64,000 nucleotides of DNA from Streptomyces sp. NBC_01197 (GCF_036010505.1 NZ_CP108569.1:4765001-4829000); one strand, 5' to 3'; numbered from the stretch's first letter, positions 21,363 to 31,399 are shown. Notes: a model not told the origin generated them from the letters alone. Translations and numbers: made by a program.

Positions 21363-24300
21363 ATGCAGACCAAGCTGGACGAACCCAAGGACGAACTGCT
21401 CGCACGCGCGGCCCAGGTGGCTGAGAACAGCCCGGCGGGAGGACAACTTCCGGGCGGGTCCACGAGCGGGGGGAGTCCGGACCGGGCCACGGTCCTTGCG
21501 TACCTTCAGCGCTACTACCTGCATACGGCTCCGGAGGACATTGAGAACCGCGACCCCGAGGACGCCTTCGGGGCGGCACTCTCGCACTACCGGCTGGCCG
21601 AGAAGCGCCCGCAGGGCACCGCGAACGTCCGGGTGCACACCCCGACCGTCGAGGAGAACGGCTGGACCTGCAGCCACACAGTCGTCGAGGTCGTCACCGA
21701 CGACATGCCGTTCCTGGTCGACTCGGTCACCAACGAGCTGACCCGCCAGGGCCGCGGCATCCACGTCGTGATCCACCCGCAGCTCCTGGTACGCCGTGAC
21801 CTGACCGGCAAGCTCATCGAGGTGCTCGGCAAGGACGAGACCGGCGAGGGCGTCCACGACGCCCTGGTCGAGTCCTGGATCCATGTGGAGATCGACCGCG
21901 AGACCGAGCGCGGCGATCTGAAGCAGATCAGCACGGACCTCCTGCGGGTGCTCTCCGACGTACGGGAGACCGTCGAGGACTGGGACAAGATGCGTGACGC
22001 CGCCGTGCGCATCGCCGACGAGCTGCCCGCCGAGCCGACCGCGGCCGATCTGCCGGTGCGCGAGGTGGAGGAGTCCCGCGAGCTGCTGCGCTGGCTCGCC
22101 GCCGACCACTTCACCTTCCTCGGCTACCGCGAGTACCGGCTGACGGACGAGGACTCCCTGACCGCGGTGCCCGGCACCGGGCTCGGCATCCTCCGCTCCG
22201 ACCCGCACCACAGCGTCGACGAGGAGCACCCGGTCTCGCCGTCGTTCGGCAGGCTGCCCGCCGACGCCCGCGCCAAGGCCCGTGAGCACAAGATCCTCGT
22301 ACTCACCAAGGCAAACAGCCGCTCGACGGTGCACCGCCCCAGCTACCTCGACTACGTCGGCGTGAAGAAGTTCGACGCCGAGGGCAATGTCATCGGCGAG
22401 CGGCGCTTCCTCGGCCTGTTCTCATCCGCCGCGTACACCGAGTCCGTACGCCGAGTCCCCGTCATCCGCCGCAAGGTCGCCGAGGTCCTCGAAGGCGCGG
22501 GCTTCACGCCCAACAGCCACGACGGCCGCGACCTGATGCAGATTCTGGAGACGTACCCGCGCGACGAGCTGTTCCAGACGCCCGTCGACCAGCTGCGCTC
22601 CATCGTCACCAGCGTGCTGTACCTGCAGGAGCGGCGCCGGCTCCGGCTCTACCTGCGCCAGGACGAGTACGGGCGCTACTACTCGGCGCTCATCTACCTG
22701 CCGCGCGACCGCTACACGACCGCGGTGCGGCTGCGCCTCATCGACATCCTCAAGGAGGAACTCGGCGGCACCAGCGTCGACTTCACCGCGCGCAACACCG
22801 AGTCCATCCTCTCCCGGCTGCACTTCGTCGTGCGGGTCCCCGCCGGCACCGAGCTGACCGAGCTCACCGACGCCGAAGCGGACCGGATCGAGGCCAAGCT
22901 CGTCGAGGCCGCCCGTTCCTGGGCCGACGGGTTCGGCGAGGCGCTGACCGCCGAGTACGGTGAGGAGCGCGCCGCCGAACTGCTGCGCCGCTACGGCCAG
23001 TCCTTCCCCGAGGGCTACAAGGCGGACCACTCGCCGCGTGCCGCCGTCGCGGATCTCGGCCACCTGGAAAACCTCCAGCCGGGCGAGAAGGACTTCGCGC
23101 TCTCGCTGTACGAGCCGGTGGGCGCGGCTCCCGGCGAGCGCCGCTTCAAGATCTACCGGATCGGCTCGCAGGTCTCCCTCTCCGCAGTGCTCCCGGTCCT
23201 GCAGAAGCTGGGCGTCGAGGTCACCGACGAGCGCCCGTACGAGCTGCGCTGCGCCGACCGTACGCACGCCTGGATCTACGACTTCGGACTGCGGATCCCG
23301 CAGATCGAGGGCGGCGACCACCTCGCCGATGACGCCCGGGAGCGAATCCAGGACGCGTTCGCCGCTTCCTGGACGGGCGAGGCCGAGAACGACGGCTTCA
23401 ACGCGCTGGTGCTCGGCGCCGGACTGACCTGGCGACAGGCGATGGTGCTGCGCGCGTACGCCAAGTACCTGCGCCAGGCCGGATCGACCTTCAGCCAGGA
23501 CTACATGGAGGACACCCTCCGCAACAACGTCCACACCACCCGGCTGCTCGTCTCGCTGTTCGAGGCCCGGATGTCGCCGGGCCGCCAGCGGGCCGGCACC
23601 GAGCTGACCGACGGGCTGCTCGAAGAGCTCGACGGGGCGCTCGACCAGGTGGCGAGCCTGGACGAGGACCGCATCCTGCGCTCCTTCCTCACCGTCATCA
23701 AGGGGACGCTCAGGACCAACTTCTTCCAGAGCGCCGACGAGAGCGGCGACCGCAAGGGCCGGGGCACCGAGCACAGCGCTTACCACCCGTACGTCTCCAT
23801 GAAGTTCGACCCGCAGGCCATCCCCGACCTGCCCGCTCCGCGCCCGGCGTACGAGATCTGGGTGTACTCGCCGCGCGTCGAGGGCGTGCACCTGCGGTTC
23901 GGGAAGGTCGCCCGAGGCGGGCTGCGCTGGTCCGACCGGCGTGAGGACTTCCGTACGGAGGTGCTCGGCCTGGTCAAGGCGCAGATGGTCAAGAACACGG
24001 TGATCGTGCCGGTCGGCGCCAAGGGCGGCTTCGTCGCCAAGCAGCTGCCCGACCCGTCCGTGGACCGGGACGCCTGGATGGCCGAGGGCATCGCGGCGTA
24101 CAAGACCTTCATCTCCGCGCTGCTCGACATCACCGACAACCTGGTGGCCGGCGAGGTCGTGCCGCCCACCGGGGTCGTGCGCCACGACGGGGACGACACC
24201 TACCTCGTCGTCGCCGCCGACAAGGGCACCGCGACCTTCTCCGACATCGCCAACGCGGTCGCCGAGTCGTACAACTTCTGGCTCGGGGACGCCTTCGCTT

Positions 24301-26339
24301 CTGGCGGCTCCGCCGGTTACGACCACAAGGGCATGGGAATCACGGCCCGCGGTGCCTGGGAGTCCGTCAAACGGCACTTCCGGGAGCTCGGCCACGACAC
24401 CCAGACCCAGGACTTCACCACGGTCGGCGTCGGCGACATGTCCGGTGACGTCTTCGGCAACGGCATGCTGCTCTCCGAGCACATCCGCCTGGTGGCCGCC
24501 TTCGACCACCGGCACATCTTCATCGACCCGACCCCGGACGCGGCGACGTCCTACGCCGAGCGGCGCAGGCTGTTCGAGATGCCGCGCTCCTCGTGGGCCG
24601 AGTACAACACCGCACTGCTCTCCCCCGGCGGCGGCATCCACCCGCGCAGCGCCAAGTCGATCCCGCTCAACGCCCATGTCCGTGAGGCGCTCGGCATCGA
24701 GTCGGGTGTGGCCAAGATGACCCCGGCCGACCTGATGAGGGCGATCCTCAAGGCCCCGGTCGACCTGGTGTGGAACGGCGGCATCGGGACGTACGTGAAG
24801 TCCTCCGCCGAGTCCAACGCGGACGTCGGCGACAAGGCCAACGACGCCATCCGGATCAACGGCGAGGACCTGCGCGCCAAGGTCGTCGGCGAGGGCGGCA
24901 ACCTGGGTCTGACCCAGCTCGGCCGTATCGAGTACGCCAGGTCGGGCGGCGACGGCACCGGCGGCAAGATCAACACCGACGCGATCGACAACAGCGCGGG
25001 CGTGGACACCTCCGACCACGAGGTGAACATCAAGATCCTGCTCAACGGGATGGTCACCGAGGGCGATCTGACCGTCAAGCAGCGCAACAAGATCCTCGCG
25101 TCGATGACCGACGAGGTCGGTGCCCTGGTCCTGCGCAACAACTACGCGCAGAACATCGCGCTCGCCAACGCCGAGTCCCAGGCTCCGTCGCTGCTCCACG
25201 CCCACCAGCGCTTCATGCGCAGGCTGGCCCGAGACGGACATCTGAACCGGGCGCTGGAGTTCCTGCCGACCGACCGCCAGATCCGTGAACTGCTCAACAC
25301 GGGCAGGGGGCTGAGCCAGCCCGAGCTGGCCGTGCTCCTCGCGTACACCAAGATCACCGCTGCTCAGGAGCTGATCAGCACCGACCTGCCGGACGACCCG
25401 TACCTGCAGAAGCTGGTGCACGCGTACTTCCCCAAGCCGCTGCGCGAGCGCTACCCCGAGGCGATCGAGGGGCACGCCCTGCGTCGCGAGATCATCACGA
25501 CGGTCCTGGTCAACGACACGGTGAACACCGGTGGTTCGACCTTCCTGCACCGGCTCCGGGAGGAGACGGGCGCCTCGATCGAGGAGATCGTACGGGCGCA
25601 GGCGGCGGCCCGTGAGATCTTCGGCCTGGCCGAGGTGTGGGACGCCGTCGAGGAGCTGGACAACAAGGTCGCGGCCGATGTCCAGACCCGCATCAGGCTG
25701 CACTCGCGCCGGCTCGTGGAGCGCGGTGCGCGCTGGCTGCTCGGCAACCGTCCGCAGCCGCTCGACCTCAGCGAGACCATCGCCTTCTTCACCGAGGGTG
25801 TGTCGAAGGTCTGGGGGGAGCTGCCGAACCTGCTCAAGGGCGACGACCTGGAGTGGTACCAGGGCATCCTGGACGAGCTGACCGCTGCGGGCGTGCCGGA
25901 GGAGCTGGCCGGGCAGGTCGCCGGGTTCTCGGGCGCCTTCCCCGCGCTGGACATCGTGGCGATCGCGGACCGTACGGACAAGGACCCGATGGCCGTCGCC
26001 GAGGTGTACTACGACCTCGGCGACCGGCTGGCGATCTCCCAGCTGATGGACCGGATCATCGAGCTGCCGCGGGCCGACCGCTGGCAGTCCATGGCCCGCG
26101 CCTCCATCCGCGCGGACCTGTACGCGGCGCACGCCGGGCTCACCCTCGACGTGCTCTCGGCGGGGAACGGCGCCTCGACGCCGGAGGAGCGCTTCCGGAG
26201 CTGGGAGGAGAAGAACGCGTCGATCCTGAGCCGTGCGCGCACCACGCTCGACGAGATCCAGTCCTCGGACGCCTTCGACCTGGCGAACCTGTCGGTCGCG
26301 ATGCGGACGATGCGCTCGCTCCTGCGGACGCACGTCTGA
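21363..26339 (+). CDS. gdhB: NAD-specific glutamate dehydrogenase, 180-kDa class
   Basis: 1658 aa. This is the very large (L_180) NAD-dependent class first described in Streptomyces clavuligerus; it deaminates glutamate to 2-oxoglutarate and feeds nitrogen-rich catabolism. Order: a ~700-residue regulatory N-terminus containing ACT-like folds; the catalytic core with VARGGLRWSDRREDFRTEVLGLVKAQMVKNTVIVPVGAKGGFV (about 858-900), which holds the substrate-binding and catalytic lysines; NAD-binding segment with VGDMSGDVFGNGML near 1025; and a long C-terminal domain. ATG at 21363 after AGAGGAC gives the expected N-terminus; an upstream in-frame ATG adds 18 odd residues. Monocistronic, followed by a terminator. 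Confidence 0.96.
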   Translation: MQTKLDEPKDELLARAAQVAENSPAGGQLPGGSTSGGSPDRATVLAYLQRYYLHTAPEDIENRDPEDAFGAALSHYRLAEKRPQGTANVRVHTPTVEENGWTCSHTVVEVVTDDMPFLVDSVTNELTRQGRGIHVVIHPQLLVRRDLTGKLIEVLGKDETGEGVHDALVESWIHVEIDRETERGDLKQISTDLLRVLSDVRETVEDWDKMRDAAVRIADELPAEPTAADLPVREVEESRELLRWLAADHFTFLGYREYRLTDEDSLTAVPGTGLGILRSDPHHSVDEEHPVSPSFGRLPADARAKAREHKILVLTKANSRSTVHRPSYLDYVGVKKFDAEGNVIGERRFLGLFSSAAYTESVRRVPVIRRKVAEVLEGAGFTPNSHDGRDLMQILETYPRDELFQTPVDQLRSIVTSVLYLQERRRLRLYLRQDEYGRYYSALIYLPRDRYTTAVRLRLIDILKEELGGTSVDFTARNTESILSRLHFVVRVPAGTELTELTDAEADRIEAKLVEAARSWADGFGEALTAEYGEERAAELLRRYGQSFPEGYKADHSPRAAVADLGHLENLQPGEKDFALSLYEPVGAAPGERRFKIYRIGSQVSLSAVLPVLQKLGVEVTDERPYELRCADRTHAWIYDFGLRIPQIEGGDHLADDARERIQDAFAASWTGEAENDGFNALVLGAGLTWRQAMVLRAYAKYLRQAGSTFSQDYMEDTLRNNVHTTRLLVSLFEARMSPGRQRAGTELTDGLLEELDGALDQVASLDEDRILRSFLTVIKGTLRTNFFQSADESGDRKGRGTEHSAYHPYVSMKFDPQAIPDLPAPRPAYEIWVYSPRVEGVHLRFGKVARGGLRWSDRREDFRTEVLGLVKAQMVKNTVIVPVGAKGGFVAKQLPDPSVDRDAWMAEGIAAYKTFISALLDITDNLVAGEVVPPTGVVRHDGDDTYLVVAADKGTATFSDIANAVAESYNFWLGDAFASGGSAGYDHKGMGITARGAWESVKRHFRELGHDTQTQDFTTVGVGDMSGDVFGNGMLLSEHIRLVAAFDHRHIFIDPTPDAATSYAERRRLFEMPRSSWAEYNTALLSPGGGIHPRSAKSIPLNAHVREALGIESGVAKMTPADLMRAILKAPVDLVWNGGIGTYVKSSAESNADVGDKANDAIRINGEDLRAKVVGEGGNLGLTQLGRIEYARSGGDGTGGKINTDAIDNSAGVDTSDHEVNIKILLNGMVTEGDLTVKQRNKILASMTDEVGALVLRNNYAQNIALANAESQAPSLLHAHQRFMRRLARDGHLNRALEFLPTDRQIRELLNTGRGLSQPELAVLLAYTKITAAQELISTDLPDDPYLQKLVHAYFPKPLRERYPEAIEGHALRREIITTVLVNDTVNTGGSTFLHRLREETGASIEEIVRAQAAAREIFGLAEVWDAVEELDNKVAADVQTRIRLHSRRLVERGARWLLGNRPQPLDLSETIAFFTEGVSKVWGELPNLLKGDDLEWYQGILDELTAAGVPEELAGQVAGFSGAFPALDIVAIADRTDKDPMAVAEVYYDLGDRLAISQLMDRIIELPRADRWQSMARASIRADLYAAHAGLTLDVLSAGNGASTPEERFRSWEEKNASILSRARTTLDEIQSSDAFDLANLSVAMRTMRSLLRTHV

Positions 26340-26425
26340 GGCGTCGAAGTGTGATGCGGGGGCACGCCGTGTGCGTGCCAGTGTGACTCGGGGGCACGCA
26401 CATGTGCTGCCCCCGCCGCAGCTCT

Positions 26426-26464
26426 GGCCCCGGCCCACCTGTTGTCATCAGGCGGGCCGGGGCC
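26426..26464 (+). terminator. Terminator after the NAD-GDH gene
   Basis: 16-bp stem with one mismatch (26426-26441 with 26449-26464; core GGCCCCGGCCC), 7-nt loop. It lies between convergent genes and may act in both directions. Confidence 0.75.
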
Positions 26465-26571
26465 GTTGCGTCTCCCGGCGGCGCGCGGCGCCGGACGCCA
26501 TGCGGCGCTGGACGCCATGCGGCTGCTGGGGAGCTACTGAGCGCCGCCCCTTGGGTCGCGGTTGCCGGGGG

Positions 26572-27441
26572 TCACTTCTTCGAAGTGAACTCCTCGTAGG
26601 CGGCGACTACTTCATCCGCCGGGCCGTCCATCCGCATCGTCCCCGACTCCAGCCAGATGGCCCGCTCGCAGGTCTCCAGGATCGACTTGTTGCTGTGGCT
26701 GACCAGGAAGACGGTGCCCGCCGACTCGCGCAGTTCGGCGATCCGGTCCTGGCTGCGGCGCTGGAACCTCGCATCGCCGGTGGAGAGCGCCTCGTCGATC
26801 ATCAGCACGTCATGGCTCTTGGCCGCGGCGATGGAGAAGCGCAGCCGTGCGCCCATGCCCGATGAGTACGTCCGCATCGGCAGCGAGATGAAGTCGCCCT
26901 TCTCGTTGATGCCGGAGAAGTCGACGATCCCCTGGTAGCGCTCGCGGACCTCCTCGCGGGTCATCCCCATGGCCAGGCCGCCGAGGATCACATTGCGTTC
27001 GCCGGTCAGATCGCTCATCAGGGCGGCGTTGACGCCGAGCAGCGACGGCTGGCCCTGGGTGTAGACCCGGCCCGACGCGGCCGGCAGCAGCCCGGCGACG
27101 GCCTTCAGCAGGGTCGACTTGCCGGACCCGTTGGAGCCGATCAGGCCGATGGCCTCGCCCTTGTGCGCGACGAAGGTCACCCCCTTGACGGCGTGCACCT
27201 CGCGGGTGCCGGGCCGGGGCTTGCGGGAGACGATCCGGTTGAGGGCGGAGGTCGCGCTGCCCTTGCCGGATCCGGTGCCCTGGATCTTGTAGACGATGTG
27301 GAGGTCGTCGGCGATGACGGTCGGGGCACCGAGGTCCACCGGGGCCGCCGGGGCCGCCGGGGCCCCTCGCACGGTGAAGGGCGTCATGGTCGGGGGCAGG
27401 GTGTCCGTCGGGGTCAGGGCGTTCACCGGGTTCTCAGCCAC
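26572..27441 (-). CDS. ABC exporter ATPase for a cell-surface polysaccharide
   Basis: 289 aa, cytoplasmic. Walker A GSNGSGKST near residue 113, a diverged signature (YSSGMGARLRFSIA) near 194, Walker B VLMIDEALSTGD near 215 and the H-loop VSHS near 247. The DEALSTGD form and the preceding loop are characteristic of the TagH/RfbB/Wzt subfamily that exports teichoic acids and O-antigen-like glycans; there is no C-terminal carbohydrate-binding domain. The N-terminal 45 residues are Pro/Ala/Thr-rich. GTG start at 27441, with GGAG 10 nt upstream and an 8-bp overlap with the permease gene, proving coupling. Confidence 0.9.
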   Translation of the reverse strand: MAENPVNALTPTDTLPPTMTPFTVRGAPAAPAAPVDLGAPTVIADDLHIVYKIQGTGSGKGSATSALNRIVSRKPRPGTREVHAVKGVTFVAHKGEAIGLIGSNGSGKSTLLKAVAGLLPAASGRVYTQGQPSLLGVNAALMSDLTGERNVILGGLAMGMTREEVRERYQGIVDFSGINEKGDFISLPMRTYSSGMGARLRFSIAAAKSHDVLMIDEALSTGDARFQRRSQDRIAELRESAGTVFLVSHSNKSILETCERAIWLESGTMRMDGPADEVVAAYEEFTSKK

Positions 27442-28372
27442 GTCCGTACTGCTCCTCTGCCTTCCAGAAGTAGATGAAGCCGCCCGCACCCGCGACGACC
27501 GCCCAGCCGATGGCCAGCGCCCAGACGTGCGGGGGGAGCTGGTTCGCCTTGTAGCTGTCGATGAGCGCGTAGCGCATCAGGTCGATGTAGACCGCGGCCG
27601 GGTTGGACTGAAGCGCCAGCAGGACGAGGTGCGGCAGGTTGTCGTGCGCCAGCACCTTCTTGATGCTCCACATCACGCCCGAGACGTACATCCAGGTGCG
27701 CAGGATGAACGGCATCAGCTGCGAGACGTCCGGGGTCTTGGCGGCGAGCCTGGCCATGACCATCGAGAGCCCGGTGTTGAACAGCGCCTGGAGCACCAGG
27801 GCGGGGATCGCGAGCAGCCAGCTCATCTTCGGGTACTCGCCGAAGCAGACCAGGATGACGATCAGCGCGCCCATCGAGAACAGCAGCTGCTGGAGCTGCT
27901 GGACGGCGTATGCGATGGGGAGCGAGGCCCGCGGGAAGTGCAGGGCCCGCACCAGGCCCAGGCTGCCGCTGATGGCGCGGGTGCCCGTCTGGATCGAGTT
28001 GCTGGTGAACGTCCAGATGAAGACGCCGGTCACCAGGAACGGGATGAAGTCGGGAACGCCGTGGCTGGTGCCGAGCAGGACGCCGAAGATGAAGTAGTAG
28101 ACCGCCGCGTTCAGCAGCGGCGTCATGATCTGCCAGACCTGGCCCAGCTTCGCCTGGCTGTACTGCGCGGTCAGCCGGGCGGTGGCGAAGGCGGTGATGA
28201 AGTGCCTGCGCCCCCAGGTCTGCCGGATGTACGTGAACAGCGGGGGGCGGGCACCGCTGATGGTCAGCCCGTGTGCGGCGGCCAGCGCGGCCAGATCCTG
28301 CCGGGGCTGCGGGGAGACCCTCGGAACAGCCGCCTCCGTGGCGGGCGCGTTCCGGGCTGTCGTGGGGATCAC
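27434..28372 (-). CDS. ABC-2 type permease for polysaccharide export
   Basis: 312 aa if started at the GTG at 28372; an in-frame ATG at 28447 would add 25 residues. Six membrane helices in the arrangement of TagG/RfbA/Wzm, after a ~75-residue Pro/Ala-rich lead; landmarks TARYSQAKLGQVWQI-like before helix 1, and MPFILRTWMYVSGVMWS near 215. It partners the ATPase encoded next to it to flip an undecaprenyl-linked glycan. No strong ribosome site is visible before either start. Its promoter region is shared with the divergent TetR gene and contains repeated operator-like sequences. Confidence 0.87.
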   Translation of the reverse strand: MIPTTARNAPATEAAVPRVSPQPRQDLAALAAAHGLTISGARPPLFTYIRQTWGRRHFITAFATARLTAQYSQAKLGQVWQIMTPLLNAAVYYFIFGVLLGTSHGVPDFIPFLVTGVFIWTFTSNSIQTGTRAISGSLGLVRALHFPRASLPIAYAVQQLQQLLFSMGALIVILVCFGEYPKMSWLLAIPALVLQALFNTGLSMVMARLAAKTPDVSQLMPFILRTWMYVSGVMWSIKKVLAHDNLPHLVLLALQSNPAAVYIDLMRYALIDSYKANQLPPHVWALAIGWAVVAGAGGFIYFWKAEEQYGRG

Positions 28373-28439
28373 AGCATTCGCTTTCGACGGAGTTCGACGG
28401 GATTCACACGGGAGGGGCGGAGTGAACGCCCCCGACATA

Positions 28440-28518
28440 CGTCGCAACGGATCCGTATCGTCGTAACGTCGAGGTTAGGACCGAACGACGTCGAAACGCA
28501 ACCGTATCGTCGCGACGA
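28440..28518. promoter_or_regulatory. Operator-like repeats between the exporter and tetR
   Basis: A 24-bp imperfect palindrome centred on GGATCC (28440-28463; half-sites CGTCGCAACGGATCCG and CGACGATACGGATCCG) is followed 50 bp later by a second copy of its right half (CCGTATCGTCGCGACG at 28503-28518 against CCGTATCGTCGTAACG at 28453-28468). The second copy covers the -35 area of the tetR promoter (-10 TAAACT at 28524-28529, 7 nt before the ATG, so leaderless). Best read as binding sites of the TetR protein. Confidence 0.5.
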
Positions 28519-28536
28519 ATAGGTAAACTTCTGCCC

Positions 28537-29160
28537 ATGGCATCCCCTGATCCCCGTACGACTGATCCCCGTACGAACCGCCGGGCCCCCGCCGGGGCCG
28601 CCGTGCTCCGCGAGGACGTGACGGAGGCGATCCGCGCCGCCGTCTTCGAGGAACTGGCGTCCGTCGGATACGCGCGGATGTCCATCGAGGCCATCGCCCG
28701 CCGGGCAGGCGTCGGCAAGACCGCGGTCTACCGCCGCTGGAAGTCGAAGCTGTACCTCGTCCTCGACCTGGTCACGGCGTTCGCAGCGCAGGGCCTGCCC
28801 GCGCCCGCGACCGGTTCGCTGTACGGCGATGTGCGCGCTCTCCTCGCTGTGGCGTCGACGGCGCTGCGGCACCCGGTCGCCTCGCAGGTCATCCCCGATC
28901 TGCTGGTCGAGGCCGCACGCCAGCCGGAGATCGCCGACGCGATCAAGGCGGCGCTGCTCGACAACCAGAAAGGCGTCGCCGCCGCGGTGGTCCGCGACGC
29001 GGTGGCCCGCGGCGAGCTCCCCGCCGGCGCCGACCCCGCGCGGGCGCTCGAACTGATCGTGGGGCCGCTCTACTGGCGGCTCGCGGTGGTCAGGGACGGC
29101 CTGCCCAAGGGCTACCTGGACGGGCTCGCGGCGGCGGCGGTGGCGGCGCTCAAGGCGTGA
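28537..29160 (+). CDS. TetR family transcriptional regulator
   Basis: 207 aa. The helix-turn-helix (about 30-75) has MSIEAIARRAGVGKTAVYRRWKSKLYLV; the rest is an all-helical ligand domain with the TetR_C_11/16-like end LIVGPLYWRLAV. ATG at 28537 lies 7 nt after a -10-like TAAACT, so the mRNA is probably leaderless, which explains the missing ribosome site. Divergent from the polysaccharide exporter and upstream of the glycosyltransferase; it most likely represses one or both and itself through the repeats between the genes. Ligand unknown. Confidence 0.9.
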   Translation: MASPDPRTTDPRTNRRAPAGAAVLREDVTEAIRAAVFEELASVGYARMSIEAIARRAGVGKTAVYRRWKSKLYLVLDLVTAFAAQGLPAPATGSLYGDVRALLAVASTALRHPVASQVIPDLLVEAARQPEIADAIKAALLDNQKGVAAAVVRDAVARGELPAGADPARALELIVGPLYWRLAVVRDGLPKGYLDGLAAAAVAALKA

Positions 29161-29337
29161 CGGCGGGGTGGCGGCCGGACGGGTATCAGACCGGGACCGG
29201 CCGCTGAGCAGCGGTGAAACCGGGCGGATCCCCCCGAACGCCAGCCCGACCCGATGGAGCGGATGTTCCCGGCGATAGTACTGTGCACCCGCAACGAGAG
29301 ATCGCCGGCGCAGAGCAGTGGGAAACGAGTGCACAGC

Positions 29338-31338
29338 ATGACGATCAAAGTCAGCGTGATCATTCCGGTCTATAATCCGGGGCCCTACATCGAGGACTGC
29401 ATCGCATCGCTGCTGAGACAGTCACTTCCTGACGACGCCTACGAGGCGATCTTCGTGGACGACGGCTCCACTGACGGTACCGGCGAGCGGCTGGACCGGC
29501 TCGCCGAGGAGCACCCGCTGATCCACGTCGTCCACCAGGAGAACTCCGGCTGGTCGGGCAAGCCGCGCAACGTCGGGATCGCCGCAGCGCGGGGCGAGTT
29601 CGTGATGTTCGTCGACAACGACGACTGGCTGGGCGACGAAGCGCTGGAGCGCATGTACGACTACGGCGTCAAGAACGGCGCCGACGTCGTCGTGGGCAAG
29701 ATGGCCGGCAAGGGGCGGCCCGTGCCGCGTGAGCTCTTCCGCGTCAACCGGCCACGCGCCACGGTCAGGAACGCCCCGCTGATCGACAGCCTCACCCCGC
29801 ACAAGATGTTCCGCAGGTCCTTCCTGGACGAGACGGGGCTGCGCTTCCTGGAAGGGCGCCGCCGTCTGGAGGACCACGTCTTCGTCACCGAGGCGTACCT
29901 GCGGGCGAAGAGCGTCGCCGTGGTCAGCGACTATGTCTGCTACTACCACGTCAAGCGGGACGACGCCTCGAACGCCGGCTTCCGGCGTATTGAGCCGGTG
30001 GGCTACTTCCACAACCTCAGCGAGGCGCTCGACGTCGTGGACAAGTACACCGAACCGGGGCCGCTGCGCGACAAGCTGCACCGCCGCTGGTTCCGCAACG
30101 AGATGATCGAGCGGATGCGCGGCGCCCGGCTGCTGGCCACGCCGGACGACGGCTACCGGCAGGACATGTTCCAGGAGATGCACAAGCTCGCCGTGGAGCG
30201 GTTCGCCCCCGGCGTCTCCGCGTCCCTGCTGCCCACCCAGCAGCTCGTCGGCGCGCTCCTCAAGGCCGACCGCTACCAGGACGTCGAGCACTTCGCCCGC
30301 TGGGAGCGCGGCATCGCCGCGCACGCCGAACTCACCGGGCTCGCCTGGGAGGACGGCACGCTGAAGCTGGCGTTCACCGCCGGACTCAAGGCGGGCGACG
30401 AGCCGGTGCACTACGTCAGGGAGGGCGGCGACGAGCTGATCGGCCTGCCCGAAGGACTGGGCAGCCCCGAGACTCTCGAACAGCTCGGGGTGAAGCCCCT
30501 GGCGGCCGCTGACCGGGCCAAGATCGAACTGGTGGTACGGGAGCGGTCGAGCGCCGCCGAGTTCTACCAGCCCGTCGAGTTCACCCGGGAGCGGGTGGAC
30601 GGCCCGCGGGCCGAGTTCCGGCTGGTGCTGCGCGGCACGGCGGCGGTCACCCCCGGCACAGCGGCCGGTGGCGCACCGCTGGGCGCCGGTATCTGGGACG
30701 TACTGGTGCGTGTCCACCAGAGCGGATGGAACAAGAACGTCAGGCTCGGCTCGGTACGGACCGAGGAGGTCACGGCCGGCCGGGAGGCGGCCGTGGTGGG
30801 CGAGCCCGCCCAGGTCGTCGTGCCGTACTGGACGGCGTCGCACGGCAACCTCTCGCTCGATGTCGGCGCGACGACCAGCATCCTCCGCGGGGAGTACCGG
30901 AAGCTCGGCGTGCGGGAGGTCCGGGTGATGGACGAACCGCTGCTGCTCGAGATGCTGCTGCCGCTGCACACCGAGACCGCCGACGGAGCACCCGCCGAGC
31001 TCCACCTCACCGACCGGAGGGGCTCCGGCGACACCGTACGGGTGGCGGCGACGCTGACCACGTCCAAGGGGCGCGCGGGAACGGTTCTGTGCGCCGAGCG
31101 GCCCGCCGGACAACTGCCCGCAGGTACCTGGGAGATGGCGGTGAGCGTCGGTGGTGAGGACGCGGAGCGCACGCCGCTGCCGCTGGTGCTCGTCGCTTCC
31201 GGCGCCTCCGGCGCGCTGACGGTGCGGCGCCCGCGCGAGAGCCTGGCGCACCGGCGGGCCCGGCTGAGGCGGACACTCCGGCGCAGTGTGCTGGGGCGAG
31301 TGGTGCGCAAGATGCGACGGATGGCCGCGACGCGATAG
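29338..31338 (+). CDS. Family 2 glycosyltransferase with a long C-terminal region
   Basis: 666 aa. Residues 1-230 are a GT-A catalytic domain: VSVIIPVYNPGPYIEDCI, the first acidic pair D41-D42 (VDDGSTDGT), the metal-binding DND (93-95 in FVDNDDW) and an EDH-type acceptor motif (RLEDHVF near 180). Residues ~240-310 are helical; ~330-640 is a beta-rich region with no family I recognise, resembling the C-terminal trimerisation/sugar-binding parts of teichoic-acid glycosyltransferases. The tail is very basic and may touch the membrane. An in-frame GTG nine bases upstream is an alternative start. With the adjacent exporter it probably builds a wall-linked glycan. Confidence 0.86.
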   Translation: MTIKVSVIIPVYNPGPYIEDCIASLLRQSLPDDAYEAIFVDDGSTDGTGERLDRLAEEHPLIHVVHQENSGWSGKPRNVGIAAARGEFVMFVDNDDWLGDEALERMYDYGVKNGADVVVGKMAGKGRPVPRELFRVNRPRATVRNAPLIDSLTPHKMFRRSFLDETGLRFLEGRRRLEDHVFVTEAYLRAKSVAVVSDYVCYYHVKRDDASNAGFRRIEPVGYFHNLSEALDVVDKYTEPGPLRDKLHRRWFRNEMIERMRGARLLATPDDGYRQDMFQEMHKLAVERFAPGVSASLLPTQQLVGALLKADRYQDVEHFARWERGIAAHAELTGLAWEDGTLKLAFTAGLKAGDEPVHYVREGGDELIGLPEGLGSPETLEQLGVKPLAAADRAKIELVVRERSSAAEFYQPVEFTRERVDGPRAEFRLVLRGTAAVTPGTAAGGAPLGAGIWDVLVRVHQSGWNKNVRLGSVRTEEVTAGREAAVVGEPAQVVVPYWTASHGNLSLDVGATTSILRGEYRKLGVREVRVMDEPLLLEMLLPLHTETADGAPAELHLTDRRGSGDTVRVAATLTTSKGRAGTVLCAERPAGQLPAGTWEMAVSVGGEDAERTPLPLVLVASGASGALTVRRPRESLAHRRARLRRTLRRSVLGRVVRKMRRMAATR

Positions 31339-31365
31339 AGGCGCGGCAGTGGGCGCGTGGTTCAC

Positions 31366-31399
31366 GAGGGGGCGCGGAGGTCATCCTCCGCGCCCCCTC
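31366..31399. terminator. Bidirectional terminator
   Basis: Perfect 15-bp stem (31366-31380 with 31385-31399) with a TCAT loop between the convergent glycosyltransferase and methyltransferase genes. Confidence 0.85.

Noticed and set aside
21119..21424. 101-codon frame before the NAD-GDH gene as a leader gene
   Set aside because: It overlaps the GDH start, lacks a ribosome site and has no sensible composition; more likely leader DNA.
22422..26438. 1338-codon open frame antisense to the NAD-GDH gene
   Set aside because: It mirrors the codon bias of the real gene; its translation is Val/Asp/Arg/Leu-rich without domains, while the sense strand is a clear family match.
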